60,987 nt of DNA from Gracilaria domingensis (Eukaryota; Rhodophyta; Florideophyceae; Gracilariales; Gracilariaceae): assembly GCA_022539475.1 (NCBI GenBank), contig VCMS01000383.1:1-60987 (forward strand), in the 5' to 3' direction. Shown here piece by piece: positions 43,113-54,063 of the stretch. The translations under genes were made by a program, and so were the position numbers. A model generated the notes under the pieces. The model searched no databases. It was given only the letters and a program-made list of their open reading frames with translations, and was not told where the DNA came from. Positions within the stretch are counted from its first letter, which is position 1. The number at the start of each line of letters is the position of its first letter.

Positions 43113-46100
43113 CTAAATGAGGAGTCCAAGCCTACTGCGCAGTTCTCAACTTCTCGCTACACTGCCACAAACATCTCCGACGAAGAGGGTTTCCCGTTTT
43201 GTCGTAGTGACTTCCAATGGTGATGAGGACGAAGGTACAGCTCACAATTGGTGAAAAGCATGGTAGATTTACGGTGGTGAGTGAGGCTCGGTTTCAAAGA
43301 ATTATTTGATTGTAATTTATGGTCATTTTTTACAGCTTTTTGCTTCGCTTGCAAAGAGACTTGAAATTAGGCTTCAATGTCAGAGCTGGAGGAGTGCACG
43401 ACTGGAGACACGAGCGTCATCTTCGTCCCTCACCGACTTCATTCATTTGCACCAGATGTTTCTGGAGGCAGATAATGGTTTCTTTCCATGTCGTTCATCT
43501 CTGTCCCGCACCGTAACAAGTGATTTTACGCTTCTTTTCGGCAACTCTGAACGATGTAATGTTCCGAATAGTACCATTTTCGATGCATTTCCGCTGCTTC
43601 AACTGTTCCGCGGTCGTACTAATCATTCATACTCGAGAAACGTGGCTCCGCCGTATGCGTTAACATTTCGCGCATAATCGTAGCTATCTCTCACCACAAG
43701 TGATCGCACACGACCGTATTGAATTTCAATCCAATTCCTCTCTGACTTCGTCGAACTGTTCGCATGTACTTAGGGAGTACGGGAGAGCTGTAATGCATAA
43801 GGACGTTACCGTTAGATGTGTTGTGCCTACTATGCCGTTGAAACAGGTTCATCTGCATATTCAGTTCTGGATAACCCGATTGCCACTAATCGATCGGTTT
43901 CAGAGCGCTTCTCTGACTTCAAGTCGTTTATGTTGAGCATGACATGCTCGAAAAGCAACTTCAATCCTTGTGAATGTTACATGCATTGAGACACCATGTT
44001 TGTTTCTTCGGTATTTCTTCTGCTCTGCGATTGCTGCCTTCAAAACATCTCTAAGCACCTTCTGTTCTCTCTTAAGGCAGGAGTGTTTCTTCAAATATTG
44101 GAATCGATCCGTGGTAAAACGCAAGTGATGTCATTTCTCTTGGCTGCGGTGTACACTACTAACTTTGGTACTGCCTAACGTTATTATTGCTCTCGATCAT
44201 TGCAAAGCGGTGGACTAGATGCGCCACAAATGGTTTTATTTCTTCTTTTTTTCGCATGTTGCTCAGGTGCACTCTCTATTTCACTTTCACTTCCTATACT
44301 TCCGCCTGTACCAAGTACTTTAACATGTTCGTCTCACACACTCTATCTGCTTCTATCTGCGGCAGTTACCCTCATATGAAAGGTCAATGAAGTTCCGAGT
44401 CTCTCAATCAGTCTCAGTATTGTAACTACTTCGTTGTTCATGAACACTTCGATACTTGTACTGCCGGGTTACTGACGTCGTAGAGTCCAAAAGTGTTTCA
44501 CATTGCCCTGCGCGTACCGTTTTCTCGCGATATGACCATGGTTTTCGTGTTCTTTCTCTCGGGGTTCAGCACCGGTAATGTTCGGTCCATTTCTACAAGT
44601 AGGCTGTTGTCTTCATACTGATCAAACATTGCGTATTCCAACTGCTTTCTTCTGCAACCGTGGATCTTCTGTCGCATCATCCCGCGTTTCTGAATGCGCC
44701 ATAACGCACACATCAAAGCCGAATCATGAGATTTGTTTCTTCGCGTCTACTCTGTTTGCCGAGACTGTCCGGTCTGGGCTGCCTCTGCAATAACTTCATG
44801 TCTCTTCTTCCCTGAATTCTGTACTCATTTTCGGCCTCGTTCCTGTCTCTTTCCTTCCGATGCTGCTGGCGTTACCTGGCCCTCTTCAACAGGCTGGGAT
44901 ACCTAATGTGACCATTGTTATGAACAAGGTACATGTTAGGTTTCGTCTCACTCAGAACTTCTCAGCACCGTTTCGTTCTCTCAATCAATTCCACACGGAA
45001 TACGTTCTTTCTTTTTGTGTTGAGATCTATCTACCGATGGCGCGTACTTCTCTATGAATATCTCAAAATGGTCAAAATGGTACTCAGGCTCTCTCTTTTC
45101 ATGTTCTTCGTCTCATTGTCACATTCTCTTCGTCGCTGCACCTTTCCTGTCGCTTCAATGGTCAACGAGATCGTTTATCCTTTTCTTTTTCACGAATGCA
45201 TCGTCCTAGATTCATTTCCGCATTCTCACCGCTTTCGTACATATTCTCTGGTGTCATCTCATCTGCTCTGTTGATGCTCAAATTCCGCATTGCGTACGGG
45301 CATCACAAGTTCACAGTCTTTCCCGTACATCTCATTTACCTTCGAAGTTAGGATTTCAACGCCACTCGCACATTTCGAATGTCTTCTTCGCTCTTTTTGG
45401 TCGTTGCCTTTCCGTGTTTGGCACTTCTTTGCTGAACACTTGATTCGGCTGCCGATCGTGTGCACAGAAAGCGTCCCGGCTCCCATGTTGGCACCTCGCA
45501 CTTTAGTGCTTCCTTTCGATACCGACGAATGTTCTTTTCCAATCATACAACTTTCTTTCATCGATCTAAGTGTTCTGCTTTCGATATCACGCCAATGCCA
45601 TTCCTTTTCAACTCTGGAAAACGTCCTTCAGTCAATTTCTTTCTTCATTCTATCTTCGGCTCACTATTTAATGAGACTTTTCACTTTGGTCTCGTGTTCT
45701 TCTCATTTTTCATCATCGCGGACATGCCGAGAACAAGAGATGGTGAAGATTGCATGCATTGAAAGCGAAACTGCCGTCAGATTAGGTCCTGAGAGAACTC
45801 GCATTGATTATTATCTGCGAAATGGACACCGTGCATCTCCTACGGCATCAGCTTCGAGCTGGACCAAACTCTGCTTCCCTGTAGAGGGTCACCCTGAGGC
45901 CACGTTCAGCATCTCAATTCGCAACTGTTACTCGTGCCCGTCTCCTCTTCGGGTTTCGATTTCATGCGTTCCTGCCCTGCTTCTTACGAAACGAAGGTGC
46001 TCAATCGCTGTTTTTATTTCTTGGAATGTTCATCTGACCCATTGGAGCCACCAGGTCGCGTCAAAATGGGGCATTAAGGAGCTGGTATGGCATACGAGAG

Positions 46101-46905
46101 CGTCAAACCACGTATTATGAGTTGTTCACACGCTTATCATCGTTCATGCTGGTCGATGATGATCATGATGTTGGCGAGAAGCTGGTTACCTGCCAATGGT
46201 TTTCACTGTTCATGTATCCCTGAGTCTGTTCTTTGCCTTTGAACTTGTATCTCTTTTGCCTTGATGTCTTTTGTGGTTGTTTACGGCAGTCTGGTATGCC
46301 ATAGGATAGTCTCAGCGTTGCTCTTGGCTCCATATGGTTCATGGGTTGGTTTATCACTGCTTCACTGTGTGACTCTGTCGACGGTGATAGGTTGGAATTT
46401 TGAAGGTTGATTGGTATTATCACTTTGATAGTCTACAGGGGTGATGGAAACGTCAGACAAGAAAGCCGCACACGCCGCTTAGCTGCTGATTAAGGCCAAC
46501 ACAAACAACGCTGGTATGAAGGCAATACTTAGCATGTACAACGTTCTAGCTGTTATAGTGAAATAGAAGATATGTACTCAGCATAAATGAGATAGACTGA
46601 GATTGAATCTCGTTCTCTGTTCCTTCTTTGTTCGCTACAAAAAAGCGTGAGTAATATGGATGCCATTATCTTTTCTTCATTTCGTAAATTGTCGCTAGTT
46701 ATCTGAGTTCACATCGAGAGACTAATGAACACTGTTTGCACACCATACTGAAGATCTATTTAGAAATGAGTTATCCCCCGGAGTGTCAATCGTGCAAACA
46801 GGATTCGAATCAATTGAGAATCAGTTGAAATGTTAGACGAACAATTAATTGAAATTTATTTATTCAGTTTTACCTGGGCTACAAAAGTCAGTCGAAAATG
46901 GTGAT
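43113..46905. other. Decayed sequence without identifiable genes
   Basis: Many short ORFs on both strands. Minus-strand pieces 46163-46423, 45259-45561, 44498-44716 and 43900-44124 are basic and could be fragments of one gene (for example SAKKCQTRKGNDQKERRR), but I recognise no family. The 276-residue plus ORF 45290-46120 is Phe/Ser-rich, as expected of an antisense frame. Confidence 0.4.
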
Positions 46906-47920
46906 TCAGATGAACTGCATCCAGCAAACTGTACTCTCTGGTACCATATACATATGGTAGCGAAACAGTGGGTTTTCCCGAAATCTTCCATCTTTACTGC
47001 CCGCACCGGCATGAAATACATCTCCCCTCCCAATAAACACAGAAAAAGGTAAGACAAAGAACTTTCTCACAGCCATTCCTCGTGCCAACCCTTCAAATTC
47101 CTTTGCGGTTACAGCAAAGTGACTGTGGGATCCTTCATATATCCAAGGCGGGAACGACACAGTTCCGAAGACCATCACAAAGTACCCCGGGTTCTTCCCT
47201 TACAGCTTGCCTTCGTTTGTCAAGGTCTTGAAGTCGGTATGTAGTTGCTGTCGCTGGCAAGCCACTCCGGTACCTAAGATTTTCCCTCCGGTCTTCGGTG
47301 CAAACATTCTCTCATTCGGTTGCTTGTAGTCATGTAGCCCCACGCCCCACATATTTCACCAAGCCGAGCATCTAACAACGCCCTCTTCTTCACAAGCAAA
47401 TGCGTCCCCGGTCTACTTTCCATGTCGTCCACTATATCTCTTCTCGTCTTCATTTACCTTCCATTGTCCATGTTGATTATAGAAATCCATGTAGTTTGAT
47501 TCTCTGGTACCCTGACGTCTAGGGCTTCTTCGAAACGTTTTTTGAAAAAGTCCAATAACTCGACGCTTACATCCCCTTCGATGAGCTTGCTGGGACTTTC
47601 AGCCATCTTCAAAAGGTCCTTATCACAAGCAAAGCCTTTCAGAATACAGAAACCTCTCTCCCGAAGCTCAGCCTTCTTGTTCACAAAATGCATATACGCG
47701 ACGGAATCGTGCTTCACTGCCTCTGCCCATAGGGTCCCATCATCAACCTCCCGTTCTCCTACCGCCTCGGTGAGTAGCTTCTGACCCTAATACGCAGCCT
47801 GCCAAAACACAGCATGATGTACTCCTTTAAAGTCCCTCAGCTAGAGCAAATGACCTCGGGGCTCCTTCCGGAGATGTATCGCATCCATCCATGAATACGC
47901 AGACTTAATCGCGTCCACTC
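46906..47920 (-). pseudogene. 2-oxoglutarate/Fe(II) dioxygenase-like (copy B), broken
   Basis: Pieces collinear with the copy A enzyme: GVHHAVFWQAA (near 47820), RERGFCILKGFACD (ORF 47454-47717), then QLHTDFKTL (about 47230, HxD retained), a stop, GYFVMVFGTVSFP, VFIGRGDVFHAG (distal His retained) and LFRYHMYM (Arg retained) in ORF 46906-47178. All metal and 2-oxoglutarate ligands survive in a gene broken by stops and shifts, which supports real past function of the domain. Confidence 0.65.
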
Positions 47921-47927
47921 CAGCAGG

Positions 47928-50418
47928 TCACTTGGTAGGAACTGCTTTTAACAATTTCAACAACGAGTCGCCTCCTCGTTGGGTCCTCCGTCTGCTTTCT
48001 TCAGCCCCGGGGGGTAGAATTTCCGGGACTGTGTCGTCGAAAGGATCGGTGTCATCTCCCCGTGTCTCAACATTTGGCGCTGAATCAGAGTCCGTGTCGC
48101 TGAAGGAGATTTGATGAGCTTGGAGGAAGCGTCTGACTCTTTTCCCTCCGAGCTTACGCAGAGGATTGATGACGAATGTTTCATCTTGGGGCACGTCGCT
48201 TACTTTCGCCTTCTTTTGAGCTCTGGGGTTGTTATCGCTCATAATCTTCCTTCGTCGACGGCTTATTCTCGTGCTCCTTCTGAACCCCGCAGCACTTGGC
48301 TCCACTCAAACCACGTCGCTTTCCATTTCCTGAACGTCTTCCACGGCATTCTTCGCCTTAACAAGTTTAGAACATGACGCCCGAGTATCGGGTTTAGTGA
48401 CTTGGGTCAAAGGCGTCGTCGTTTTTCCTCCTCTCGCCGTAGCAGACGGCCCCACAGTCGAGTTCAAATCCATCCCGACGGACTTCTTCAGCTTTTCACG
48501 AGCATAAGCCACCCTTCTCGATATTTTCCGCCCCCAAAGCTTCTTTGTCGCTGCAGTTTCCAGGCGTGCGGCCTGTGTCGCAAGATACTCACGAAGGCTG
48601 AGTTTCTCAAAACCTCGTGACTTCAATTCGCATTACGTACACTTCCTTCAGAGAGAGTCTTTTTCTTTTCGATACTTCAAAGGCCAGCTCATTTAGGGAC
48701 CGGCAGTATATAAATAAACACTTCCGTATGTCTTCAAAGCGGCCCTTCAGTTTGGACTCTCGTCTCCTCGCAAGTTATGCTACCAGGGCGTCCAGGGTGA
48801 AATCGGTTGTGTCCTCATCCATAGAAAAGAACTCATCACTGGAGATACATGTAAGACCAATTTCATTATACTCCCGACAAACACTTTCCAAATGCTTCAG
48901 CAATCTTGGACCTCTAGCCACCTTCAAACCCATCTCCGCAAACCTCGATAGATGCCTGATATGGTACTTGCCTATGATTTCACATATACTTAAGGCACCC
49001 GCTACAGCGGTCCTTGTCATGTTGTTCAACACTTTCTTCTCCTCTTCAACTATCGCGGCTATAAAGGATACAACGGAATGAACCTTGTCGGCGAAGTTCA
49101 TAAGTCGAGCCTGCTTCAGTCCATCGTTCAAAGCATTTCCCAAGCTCAGAATCTATCTCGTGTTCATTCTTTGTCCATCCTTTCGCCACCATAAGGAAAC
49201 GGTAAGTCCTTTACACAGTTTCCTTATCTTCGCATCATCCTCACATAGTTCCTTGATTGCCACAAGACGATGAGCCCCATCTTTGGGGACACACGTAACT
49301 TTCACGTAATTGCCCTTTACCATCTCCTTCTCGGACTTACTCGTGACCAAAATAGCAACACTCATCGTTCCAAGAGTCTGAAGAAACCCTTTTCTTCGAA
49401 TCTCCGCCTTTAGAGCTTCAACATGCTCCCGAAGTGTCGCTCTCACAGTTGCGTACGGGATTTCGATTAAGTCGACGTCGAACTTCACGGACTACTACTC
49501 ATAATGGTCCAAGTTGAGCCTGAGCGTTGCCAGACTCATATCCACGTCATCCGAAGGTAATTCATCACCTTCGTCGAATAGGTCATAGACGTTTCCAGCC
49601 AAGCTCTCCTTCACCAAAACAACCTCATTATCATCCACTTCATCCACATCCAAAACTTCCATCCTAGCTCCACTGGGACTCCCAGCCATTGCAACAGCCT
49701 CAGCAGTGCTATTTCTGGACGACCCAGACTGCACATTCATCGCTGGTTGCTTTCGTAATCCAGAGACTGCACTCTTTGGAATTGTGGTCAATTGTGCAGT
49801 TCCTACCTTTGTACAAACCTGGTTTTGCTTAGATGGAGATTTATGCACAGTCCCAGGCGCTGAAGGCGATACTTCCTTCCCCCCCTTGTTCTTCTGTTGT
49901 TTATCTGGTGTTTTGACCTGGGCTACCTGAGCTGGCAACCGCTTCTCACTCGGTGTACGTGGAGATTTCGGTGTTTTCGCCATACGCACTCGTTTCCCTC
50001 CTGTCGTGGACGCCGCATTGGGATCCCCTGACTTCTTACTGGGCACCTGCGGCGTGGTGTTCTGAACGATCTCACTCGAGGCCATGAAGTTTAAGTCCCG
50101 AGCATAGAAACCCATCTTGTGTAAGTCCGCAACGGTCTTCGGATTGGAGTTTTCATCCGTACACTTAAAGGGATACGCGTACGGTGTATAGAGCTCCTTG
50201 GATACATAAGCTAGCCATATACCGACTATATCCTCTCTCAGCTTTCCTTCCAGTGTGTGACCATGCATTTCTCTTCCATAGTCTTTGCTGTCGCCGGCAG
50301 GCTCGATGGCCACCACGTCAGCCGCGCTGATTGGGACCTTGTCCTCACCATTCACCGCGATAAGAAGCGTCACTTTGTCCCCCGGTGCGGGCTTCGCATT
50401 CCTCGGGTTAGAGCTCAT
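47928..50418 (-). pseudogene. N-terminal module plus ParB-like domain protein (copy B)
   Basis: Begins at 50418 (MSSNPRNAKPAPGDKVTLL). The N-terminal module (GDKVTLLIAV, GIWLAYVSKELYTPYAYPFK) resembles a BAH/SH3-like reader only loosely. A long basic disordered linker follows. After two TAG codons (49492-49497) the same frame continues with the ParB-like domain: LREHVEALKAEIRRKGFLQ and KDGAHRLVAIKEL (49153-49488). Helical (MNFADKVHSVVSFIAAI) and basic tails follow through further stops at 49153 (TAG), 48775 (TAA), 48306 and 47928 (TGA), with one frame change near 48700. Compared with copy A this shows that the module and ParB form one gene. Confidence 0.6.
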
Positions 50419-51215
50419 ACTCGTCTCCGGATTTTTGCTCCCTCACTGCTCTTCTTCCCTTTTTCTTTTTTCTTCTTCGCACTTCGAAGATTCGGCGCCA
50501 TGGGGTTCCGAACTTTACGCGGCTTTCGGGAGCGTCTCATCTGCCGGCTCCCCGATCTTCTTGGCTCCGTTATATAGCTTATTTGAATTTAGCTTCGTCC
50601 AGCACCTATAAAGCTTGAATGCAGAACAAAGCGGTAATCGTATAATGCTCTGATCACGTCAGCAAACGGCACACCCGCTCGGTTTAAACACGGTACACGT
50701 TTCGCTATCGGTTAAAGTGTCGCACCCGTTCGCATCGCAGGTTTGTAGTGCAGCTCTCGAAAATGCTCGCGCGAACATTCACGTCACCTTGAAAGAGTTG
50801 TATAAACAGTTAGAGAGGTTTAGAAGGCATAGATGAATACTATGCAGCATGAGCAACCCTCACGGTTTCCGCCTGGTACACTCTGGGGTGGCCGGATGTG
50901 ACGTGTTCAGACCGCGATCTGGACCGCGGTCAGCGCTCTGAACACGTCGCATCCGGCCATAAGGGGGGTCACTACTAGACGTGATTCTACACAAGTCTGC
51001 GTACTACACCCGCTCTTGCAAACCTGTTCACACACTCCTGCGTACGACTAACACCCGCTCAAATACGAATTTAGAATAACGTTTCATCACCACCGTCTAC
51101 TACGCTTCTCGAGAACTCCTCTAGCGAGATTCATCGCCACCGTCTATTCTGCGAGAAAACGACGCTTTCTATCGGCACAATTGAGTCCTGTTCTTCCGGA
51201 TACAGCCCAGCTTCG
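50419..51215. promoter_or_regulatory. Divergent intergenic region of copy B
   Basis: Non-coding spacer between the two arms, like 15942-17749 in copy A. It contains a large palindrome and repeated ACACCCGCTC/GCACCCGTTC motifs (about 50670, 50727, 51007, 51051) that could be binding sites. Confidence 0.5.
50889..50959. repeat. 71-bp palindrome in the copy B divergent region
   Basis: TGGCCGGATG-T-GACGTGTTCAGA and its reverse complement flank a centre that itself pairs (GACCGCG with CGCGGTC). It occupies the position of the foldback element in copy A but shares no obvious sequence with it. Confidence 0.8.
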
Positions 51216-52796
51216 ATGTTCAAAACATTGGGGATCGAAATGAAGCCAACCACAGAGGTCAACGCTACTGTGACTTGGGTTCACACACTTTCGGATGATA
51301 TCGATACCAAACTAAGGGATTTGTCAAAAGAGTTCCTGTCCGATTTGAACAAGGTGGTATTAAACGGATTTCTGTACAAAACGTGCGCTAATACCAAGTG
51401 GGAACTGCTTGAAGACTTTTGAAAGAAACTTCGGACTCGGTTTCCATCTTGTTTTGATGCTTTCTTCGATGAGTATTTGGGTACTCTTCGTACGGCTATT
51501 GTCCAGCTGCACCTGAGACCTTCCCAGCAGCCATCCCGGGCCACTCTGTCAGGACGTCGAGAAGGAAGCAACACGGTCACGGTGAAGATTGAGGATACGG
51601 TTATGGTACAGAGAACCATTTCCTCCAGGCCAAGGGCTAGGGCGGTGGGTAAAACATCCAGTAAAACATCCGGTGCAGACCCGGGTCCAGTGAATGTCAT
51701 TGTCATTGACGACATGGATGGTGACGATGATGGAGCGCACCTTCTTTCTAATGTTCCTGATGGCATTCTTCCACCTCACGACTTTGGCGATGCAAGGACG
51801 ACGAAGGCTCTCAGTGTGGTCAAAAAGAACATGGAGCAACAGTTCTGTATGCATTACGTTTGTTATGAAGAGTTAGCGGATGCTTATGCTACACAATTCC
51901 CCTCCGATATTTCTCTAGAGGGCAATGTTCAACTCATACTCCCATATTCACCTTATGGTATACGCGACAGTGAGCATGATGAGCTCCTCGACGAAGATAT
52001 GGTTAATACTGCGGAAATGATGGCCGCAATGCTTCGCCCTGGCGGTAATTTTACAATGTTCTGTACTATCGAACAGTTCGCGGACTGGGAGGAGATTCTA
52101 CCTGAGCACCAATCGGAGAATGCAGTCGGGAGGCAAAGTGCTTCGTTCTTAGTCGACCCTACACCGATGCAATTCGTTCGCTCTCGTACTCACACTTTGA
52201 AGAACCCCGGAAGGAACACAACACCGTTGTTCTCTGCAACCGGGTATGCCGTGCACGGAGTCCGAAATGGAAACGCGTACGAGGAGCAGCAGGTGATGGT
52301 GAACTACAAAAATTTCAACTACGTTCCCACGCAGTACCCCCGGCATTACTCCATTATCGTTCAGGTTCCGCATCTGGATGCGGGTGAAGGACTCCGTTGG
52401 AGGGTAAAGAAGCGTTCCAAAATACACTCCGTTCAGGTTCGCCCCGAACAGAAACCGAGGGCACTGCTAAAGGAACTCATTGCCAGGTTCTCAAATCCAG
52501 GAAACGGTGTGGTTGATCCCTATAGTGGAATATTTTCCGGTGCCTCGGCGTGCAAGGACAAGGAAGAGCCCCAACGCTTCATTGTATTTGAGAGGGATGA
52601 GCAGTGCTTCGATCATGCTGAACGCAATGCTGTAGTGATGTGTGCGAGGAGGGTTTGGCGTAACGAGCTCAACGCAAGAATAACTGTCGGTAATGAGGTC
52701 GTTGAAGCCTCTTATTTAGTACAGACAAAGTTCCCATATGGGAAGCAAAGAACCTCGCTCACATGGACCGCACCGAAAGGATTCTCGCCATACTAA
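51216..52796 (+). pseudogene. Permuted DNA amino-methyltransferase-like (copy B)
   Basis: One frame from 51216 with a single in-frame TGA at about 51420. The C-terminal half carries AdoMet and family motifs: LRPGGNFTMFC (motif VIII region), RPEQKPRALLKELI and VVDPYSGIFSGASAC (motif I, 52514-52550), then IVFERDEQCF. Motif IV is degenerate: the site aligned with DPPF of copy A reads PYSPYG, so transfer activity is doubtful here. The copy A N-terminal region (17750-18600) has no counterpart upstream. The arrangement IV-VIII-I is that of beta-class N6A/N4C DNA methyltransferases. Confidence 0.65.
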
Positions 52797-52965
52797 TGTT
52801 TCCCGTTCCTTATCAATTCTTACATCGCAACTTTTTCCAGGAGAACCCAGTCTTATCGCTCAGCACAAGGAGAAACCGGTGCACGAGTAACCTCTGAATC
52901 TCCAAGGCACATTGGAGACGATGGATGTACGGATTTTGCTCGCCGTTGAAGCAGCAGATTAATGG

Positions 52966-53514
52966 TTGTACAGGAAGAAATCAAATATCAAACACCCCAT
53001 AAGTGGAGATGGAGTGTTCAGTAGTAGATCGTTCTCGGAAGGAAAAGTTGTTGGGTACTTCTATGGGACATTGGTACATCACGACATAAGACGACGCAAT
53101 GTAACACAGATCAAATACGGAAGCGGAGTGCTCGGTGCTACCGCTTCCCGTTTCAGGAGGTACTGCATGGAAGAGAAGCTGAAAAGGCAGATGTACAGCA
53201 CGCGTCCCCACTATGATTCCAAAATCAATACTGCGATTGCCTGGGTAGTACCCGCTCCTTTCTGTATAGCGAGCTATAAAAATGATGGTTCGTATCGGGA
53301 TGGGGACGAAGAGAAAATTTTGAACGAGATGGAGCCTTACCAAGGACGCTTACCAAACTTTAGTATTCGACAGCCCTCCAAGCATCAAACTACCACATTG
53401 GGTACACTCGAAAGCTATAGACTACTGTTGGTGACGGCTACAAGAGATATTCATGAACACGACGAACTGTACGTACACTATGGACCCAGCTATCCATGGA
53501 AGAGGTATTTGTAA
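52966..53514 (+). CDS. SET-domain-like protein or exon
   Basis: 182 codons without an ATG at the start; the frame opens right after a stop, and TTGTACAG just inside it resembles a 3' splice site. This may therefore be a second exon, or the N-terminus is lost. The ends of a SET fold are clear: GDGVFSSRSFSEGKVVGYFYG (split here as GDGVFSSRSF and VVGYFYG) and a C-terminal TRDIHEHDELYVHYGPSYPW. The central NHxC-type motif is not obvious (LPNFS is at the expected place). SET enzymes methylate lysines, mostly on histones. It lies 170 bases after the methyltransferase. No counterpart in copy A. Confidence 0.55.
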   Translation: MYRKKSNIKHPISGDGVFSSRSFSEGKVVGYFYGTLVHHDIRRRNVTQIKYGSGVLGATASRFRRYCMEEKLKRQMYSTRPHYDSKINTAIAWVVPAPFCIASYKNDGSYRDGDEEKILNEMEPYQGRLPNFSIRQPSKHQTTTLGTLESYRLLLVTATRDIHEHDELYVHYGPSYPWKRYL

Positions 53515-54063
53515 CTCTCCCATGATTTATAGTTTGACGTAGTACAAACTGTTTAACTGTATTTAATAACTTCTGCGTCTTTTATTGAATGCATTCATCA
53601 TTCTAGTATACCTATTATTGCAGGAATCAAGAAAGTGGCACAAGGACACATTGTCGTGCTAAGCAAAGAGCTATTAAGAATACTCCACAGCGGTCAGAAC
53701 CACCACCTCAAAAGTAACACCTCAGAACTAACACCGGACACCCGGGAGGTTGGACCAAGGAACAGAGAACCTTCATCATGAAGGGACCCGACAGACAGAC
53801 CTGGCACAAAGAAAATAGCCAATGAAAAATACGATCATGGGAAACGTGGAAATTTAGTATGAATGTCTGCCACAGGAATGAACCAGCTCACTCAGAGCTC
53901 AAGAACCACTGAACTTCTCCATCACCTGCTGGAAAGGGTTCACCAGCTTCCTCACTTCCGCTTTTTCACCCCACACTACCAGCAGAACTCCAGAAGCTTC
54001 CGTTTTCCCACTCCATAATCCGAACATAATCCCTTCCTTTTCACACGATTCTGGAGCGCAATC
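53515..54063. other. Gap between SET-like ORF and gene C
   Basis: No ORF of note; nothing recognised. Confidence 0.4.

Noticed and set aside
45290..46120. 276-residue plus-strand ORF
   Set aside because: Phe/Ser/Leu-rich without motifs; likely antisense to basic minus-strand remnants.
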